From Candidatus Rifleibacteriota bacterium (GTDB lineage: Bacteria > Vulcanimicrobiota > Xenobia > Xenobiales > Xenobiaceae), in assembly GCA_900772775.1 (NCBI GenBank), contig CAAGRW010000002.1:1-6071 (forward strand): DNA of 6,071 bases, in the 5' to 3' direction. Shown piece after piece: positions 3,573 through 6,071 of this stretch (position 1 is the first letter of the stretch; each line of letters begins with the position of its first letter). Below the pieces are notes generated by a model. That model was given only the letters and a program-made list of their open reading frames with translations, made no database searches and was not told the origin of the DNA. The translations under genes and the position numbers were made by a program.

Positions 3573-4778
3573 GTGGCTGTAATTCTTCCTCCTTACCAAG
3601 AAGACGATCGTATGCTTTCAGGCTTAGCTTATCCGCTGTGGCCTTTTGTATGTCCCATTATTTTAATGGGAGAAAAGAAGCATGAACCTTTTGTTCATTT
3701 TCATGCTATTCAAGCTTTAGCTTTAGGAGTTATTTCCTTAGCAGCTGCGATAGTCATTTCTATAGTTACTTTTTTGCTTCTTTGGCTTTTGCCATCTTCA
3801 TTTGTAACTTTTTCCGGTTTCGTGGGCTTAACCGTATTTTTAGTGCTCACTTTTGCTTTTCTCTTTTGGTTTTCAGTTATTATTTATATAGCTTGGCAAG
3901 CTAGCTCAGGAAATTTTTTACGTTTGCCTTTTTTAGGCCAATGGGCTGAAGAAAAAATGCAAACAAATTTAGGTATAACTGAGGCTGATTATGCCACCAC
4001 CATAATAGGGGAAAAGCGAGAAGTAAAGATCGATCCTTTCGATTATGAAGCTGCTTTGGAAAGTGCTGCTCAGGCTGGTGACGATTATGCCAAGTCTGAG
4101 CTTGAAGCTGCTAATGGCCCAGAATATACAGAGTCGGAAGTAGTTGGCGATCCTGAAAGTATCGAATATTCGCGTCGCGGTTCTGGTGATATTTCCGAAT
4201 ATTTGCAACCGGAAAGTGCGGTTGGTGGTGCTTCTGAAGCTAATAAAGCTCCTTTGCGAACTCAGCAGCCTGTGGCGGCAGCTCCTGCTAGGGGAGGGTT
4301 CAGACCTTTAACTCCTCAGCCTGGTCGTCATCCTCTTGCTCAAAATGCACCTCCGAAGCCTAAGCCAATCGTACCTCCAACAGCTCCTTCTGAGCAAAAC
4401 GAATTTAAGCCATTATCTACTACGATTATGCGCGAAAGTATACCTAAACAAGCTGCAAATGGCGCAGGAGTGCGCTTTAATAGTGATTTTTCTACTCCTA
4501 CACCAACTGGTGCAGAAATGCCTTATCGGCAGCCTCAGCCTAATAGGGGCCAGAGTTATACTTCCGATCGCCCATACCCTCCGGGATCTCGTCCAGCTGC
4601 CGGCCAGCGTGATGGTTTTACTCCAGGTTTACCTACCAGAGCACAAGCTGAAAGAGCTCCTGTTTCTCAACAGCCTCCCTCAGGTGAGCCTGATTTTACT
4701 CCCGGCATTATTAGTAGACCTGCAGTTAGACAGTCTAGACGGTCTTTCCAATGGAATGAGTTAGACAATGGGCAATAA
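3573..4778 (+). CDS. DUF4870/Tic20-like membrane protein with long disordered Pro/Gln-rich tail
   Basis: Function unknown. The N-terminal ~120 residues resemble DUF4870/Tic20-like small membrane proteins: EDDRMLSGLAYPLWPFVCPIILMGEKKHEPFVHFHAIQAL (10-49) has the typical D-R..A.LAY...P.I......PFV.FHA.QAL pattern, and three hydrophobic helices lie at about 15-33, 47-74 and 80-108. Residues 150-210 are acidic. From about 215 to 401 the chain is rich in Pro, Gln, Ala and Arg and probably disordered, with short recurring motifs FRPLTP (243), FKPLSTT (278), FTPGLPTR (349) and FTPGIISR (375). Family members I know are near 110-150 residues, so the tail is an unusual extension. An in-frame TAG at 3564-3566 limits the start to GTG 3573 or ATG 3612; GTG keeps the EDDR segment, but no strong Shine-Dalgarno is seen for either. 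It ends 10 bp from the convergent dciA stop, with no clear terminator between. Confidence 0.75.
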   Translation: MAVILPPYQEDDRMLSGLAYPLWPFVCPIILMGEKKHEPFVHFHAIQALALGVISLAAAIVISIVTFLLLWLLPSSFVTFSGFVGLTVFLVLTFAFLFWFSVIIYIAWQASSGNFLRLPFLGQWAEEKMQTNLGITEADYATTIIGEKREVKIDPFDYEAALESAAQAGDDYAKSELEAANGPEYTESEVVGDPESIEYSRRGSGDISEYLQPESAVGGASEANKAPLRTQQPVAAAPARGGFRPLTPQPGRHPLAQNAPPKPKPIVPPTAPSEQNEFKPLSTTIMRESIPKQAANGAGVRFNSDFSTPTPTGAEMPYRQPQPNRGQSYTSDRPYPPGSRPAAGQRDGFTPGLPTRAQAERAPVSQQPPSGEPDFTPGIISRPAVRQSRRSFQWNELDNGQ

Positions 4779-4788
4779 GTTCTCTAAT

Positions 4789-5739
4789 TTATTTTTCGTC
4801 GTTTTTTTCGCAATTATCGGCGGCAAAGTGAATTATGCTATCAGTAAAATATATTCTGGACAAACGCGGATGTAAGGCTTTTTTTACATCCGCGTCAGTT
4901 AATTCGTAAACAGGTTTGTCACTTATAGAACTAGCTAATTCTATTATGGAGCCTTTTAAATCATCAGGTAAAGCTGAGCCTTCATCAAGTCTATTTATTT
5001 CTTTCCATATTTCTGCACGTTTTTGAGAATTGAAGCTATTCTTTATATCTATGTATTGATAATCCATTAAAGGCTGAAGTTTGGCTTTTTCCAATTCCGA
5101 GTTTATACTTTCCTTGGAAGCTGCGCTATCTCTATTTAATTTGCTGACCGTTATTGCTTTTGTGGAAATGTTTTCTTCGTTTTGGCAATTGAAACATAAA
5201 GGATCTGTTGAATAAGTGGGCATATGACACTTTGGACAAAGCTTAGCCCCATTTTTTAGAGCAGCTCTTTTAGATAAAATGACAGTTTTTAAAAATGTTT
5301 GGAATGATTTTTTTAATTTCTCGTCTTTAATATGCTCAGAGGCTTTATCAACTTGTTCTTCTTCATCGTCGCTGACAACTAACTCTTTTGGCACATAATT
5401 CAGTATTGAGCTTTTTTTCTTCTTATAAATAGAATTTACTTTGCCTACGTAAGTACGTATCTTTTTAAAACCGTACTTATGACCCAGCTTATTAACAATA
5501 TAAAGCTGTTGCAATTGGAGCTCTTGAGCCCAACTACCATTGGAACATACCACTAAGAGATAAGCTTCTCCTTGAGGGCCATTTTCATTTTTTATGCAAC
5601 AGGGCGAAGAGTTCATAGCTATAGCTTTACCTACTGCTTGAGCCCAATCTATTCTGAGACTAAGCAAGGCAATTTTATCTTTTTGACCATTATTAACAGC
5701 TAACCATTTAAAAAACTCTTTATCGCTGATTTGCTGCAT
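4789..5739 (-). CDS. dciA: DUF721/DciA-family protein with inserted zinc ribbon
   Basis: The DciA family (DUF721) helps load or operate the replicative helicase DnaB in bacteria lacking DnaC/DnaI-type loaders; that role is inferred from the family. Of 316 residues, about 5-103 carry the DUF721 pattern: W32..AVG, SSPCCI, then a LLVVCSNGSWAQELQLQQLYIVNKL strand-helix (61-85) and KKIRTYVGK. A lysine-rich and acidic linker follows (106-145). A rubredoxin-knuckle-like zinc ribbon comes next: C168-P-K-C171 and C182-F-N-C185, ten residues apart. A third, unrecognised region (about 235-305, helical) ends in an acidic tail. DUF721 proteins are commonly around 100-180 residues, so the ribbon and C-terminal region are extra. 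Start ATG 5739 has an excellent GGAGG six bases upstream. It is divergent from recF and convergent with the membrane gene; proximity to recF is a common DUF721 context. A perfect 12-bp inverted repeat sits in its 3' part. The symbol rests on family only. Confidence 0.78.
   Translation of the reverse strand: MQQISDKEFFKWLAVNNGQKDKIALLSLRIDWAQAVGKAIAMNSSPCCIKNENGPQGEAYLLVVCSNGSWAQELQLQQLYIVNKLGHKYGFKKIRTYVGKVNSIYKKKKSSILNYVPKELVVSDDEEEQVDKASEHIKDEKLKKSFQTFLKTVILSKRAALKNGAKLCPKCHMPTYSTDPLCFNCQNEENISTKAITVSKLNRDSAASKESINSELEKAKLQPLMDYQYIDIKNSFNSQKRAEIWKEINRLDEGSALPDDLKGSIIELASSISDKPVYELTDADVKKALHPRLSRIYFTDSIIHFAADNCEKNDEK
4864..4895. repeat. 12-bp perfect inverted repeat inside dciA
   Basis: ACGCGGATGTAA (4864-4875) and TTACATCCGCGT (4884-4895) are exact reverse complements around an 8-nt loop GGCTTTTT. 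It encodes the segment DADVKKALHPR of the DciA-family protein. Neither strand has a T-tract after the stem, so it is not an intrinsic terminator in the usual sense, although it lies about 90 bp beyond the end of the convergent + strand gene and could slow read-through. Confidence 0.7.
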
Positions 5740-5975
5740 TATAAGCCTCCTATTGCAAAAAAGTTTGTCAATTTTTTATGCCGATTGTTTTGTACCTTTA
5801 CACAAAATAAAGTCTTTGAGCAAGTTCGCAAGCGGTTTAATTTTTTGCAAGCTAATTTTTTTTCCAGTTTACTCATTTTTATTTAGTTTTAAGTAACAAA
5901 AAAATTAACTGAAGCTATCGAGAGCAACTTATACAAATGCAAGGGATCATCTTTAAAAATCGAAAACGAGATATT
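5740..5975. other. AT-rich divergent intergenic region between dciA and recF
   Basis: About 236 bp with no convincing gene. It holds the GGAGG ribosome binding site of dciA (complement of 5746-5750) and must contain promoters for both divergent genes. On the - strand, TTGACA (complement of 5766-5771) is a perfect -35 hexamer but has no -10 at normal spacing. Plus-strand candidates for recF are weak. One near-match to a DnaA box occurs (TTATACAAA, 5929-5937), without a cluster. Poly-T and poly-A tracts are frequent. Confidence 0.6.
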
Positions 5976-6071
5976 ATGTATGTAGATCGGATAAAGTTAA
6001 AGAATTTTCGCAATTACGATGTTTTAGAATTTAAGCCCGGTTTGGGGCTCAATATGCTTATAGGCAAAAAC
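5976..6071 (+). CDS. recF: DNA replication/repair protein RecF, 5' end only
   Basis: RecF is an SMC-like ATPase that binds gapped DNA and, with RecO and RecR, helps load RecA at stalled forks. Only the first 32 residues lie in the window: MYVDRIKLKNFRNYDVLEF, then a short turn and NMLIGKN, which is the classic RecF start (LKNFRNY) running into the Walker A loop (family GxNGxGKT), where the window stops. ATG 5976 matches the usual family start; an in-frame ATG at 5937 would add 13 residues (MQGIIFKNRKRDI) not typical of the family. The Shine-Dalgarno is weak for both (CGAG before 5976, GAGAG well before 5937). It is not directly behind dnaN as in the classical dnaA-dnaN-recF order. Confidence 0.9.
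   Translation, partial: MYVDRIKLKNFRNYDVLEFKPGLGLNMLIGKN

Noticed and set aside
3969..4764. Open frames at 3969-4208 (-) and 4336-4764 (+)
   Set aside because: Both lie inside the membrane-protein gene. The second is a frame-shifted reading of the Pro/Gln/Ala-rich tail, giving a leucine-rich low-complexity peptide without a start signal.
5738..5771. Minus-strand TTGACA and TATAAT as the dciA promoter
   Set aside because: The spacing would be 22 nt and the -10 would overlap the start codon, leaving the GGAGG ribosome binding site untranscribed.
5740..5975. Possible chromosomal origin between dciA and recF
   Set aside because: Only one near-match to a DnaA box (5929-5937) is visible; there is no box cluster or organised AT-rich 13-mer array.

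Overview
This is an AT-rich bacterial window, about one third G+C by eye. It is packed with housekeeping information-processing genes and has no transposase, integrase or phage gene. The short SRP RNA (an SRP RNA without an Alu-type domain), the tadA / tRNA-Ser / SRP RNA cluster, and the DciA and RecF genes all point to a bacterium. The tadA-ffs neighbourhood recalls low-GC Firmicutes (Bacillus has tadA next to scr). A DUF721/DciA protein next to recF recalls Negativicutes or other deep low-GC lineages. This placement is an inference; an uncultured group such as Vampirovibrionia is not excluded.

Layout. 24-1076 (+): DNA polymerase sliding clamp DnaN, lacking the usual first ~20-25 residues. 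1087-2298 (+): an RNA-rich block with tRNA-Arg(CCG), the tRNA adenosine deaminase TadA, tRNA-Ser(CGA), tRNA-Ser(GGA) and the 4.5S-type SRP RNA. The three tRNAs have recognisable sigma70-type promoters, and the first two have intrinsic terminators. 2299-3500 (+): a membrane-anchored M23 peptidase with an intact metal site. Its upstream region, reading frame, terminator and downstream flank are studded with the hexamer TGTCAG/CTGACA (14 copies in 1.15 kb, against one in the rest of the window). 3573-4778 (+): a three-helix membrane protein of DUF4870/Tic20-like type with a long disordered Pro/Gln tail carrying repeated F-x-P motifs. 4789-5739 (-): a DUF721/DciA-family protein with an inserted four-cysteine zinc ribbon, convergent with the membrane gene. 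5740-5975: a divergent intergenic region. 5976-6071 (+): the start of recF, cut by the window edge in the Walker A loop.

The genes fall into three themes: replication and repair (clamp, DciA helicase-loader family, RecF), translation and protein export (three tRNAs, the A-to-I34 wobble editor, SRP RNA), and envelope (M23 peptidase, membrane protein). The most unusual element is the TGTCAG cluster. Copies lie in a predicted promoter spacer, at its start point, in an 18-bp perfect hairpin just before the ribosome binding site, inside the coding region in different reading frames, in the terminator stem, and in a 14-bp palindrome after it. This looks like a dense array of binding sites for a DNA-binding protein, or a small palindromic repeat family, rather than a by-product of protein coding.
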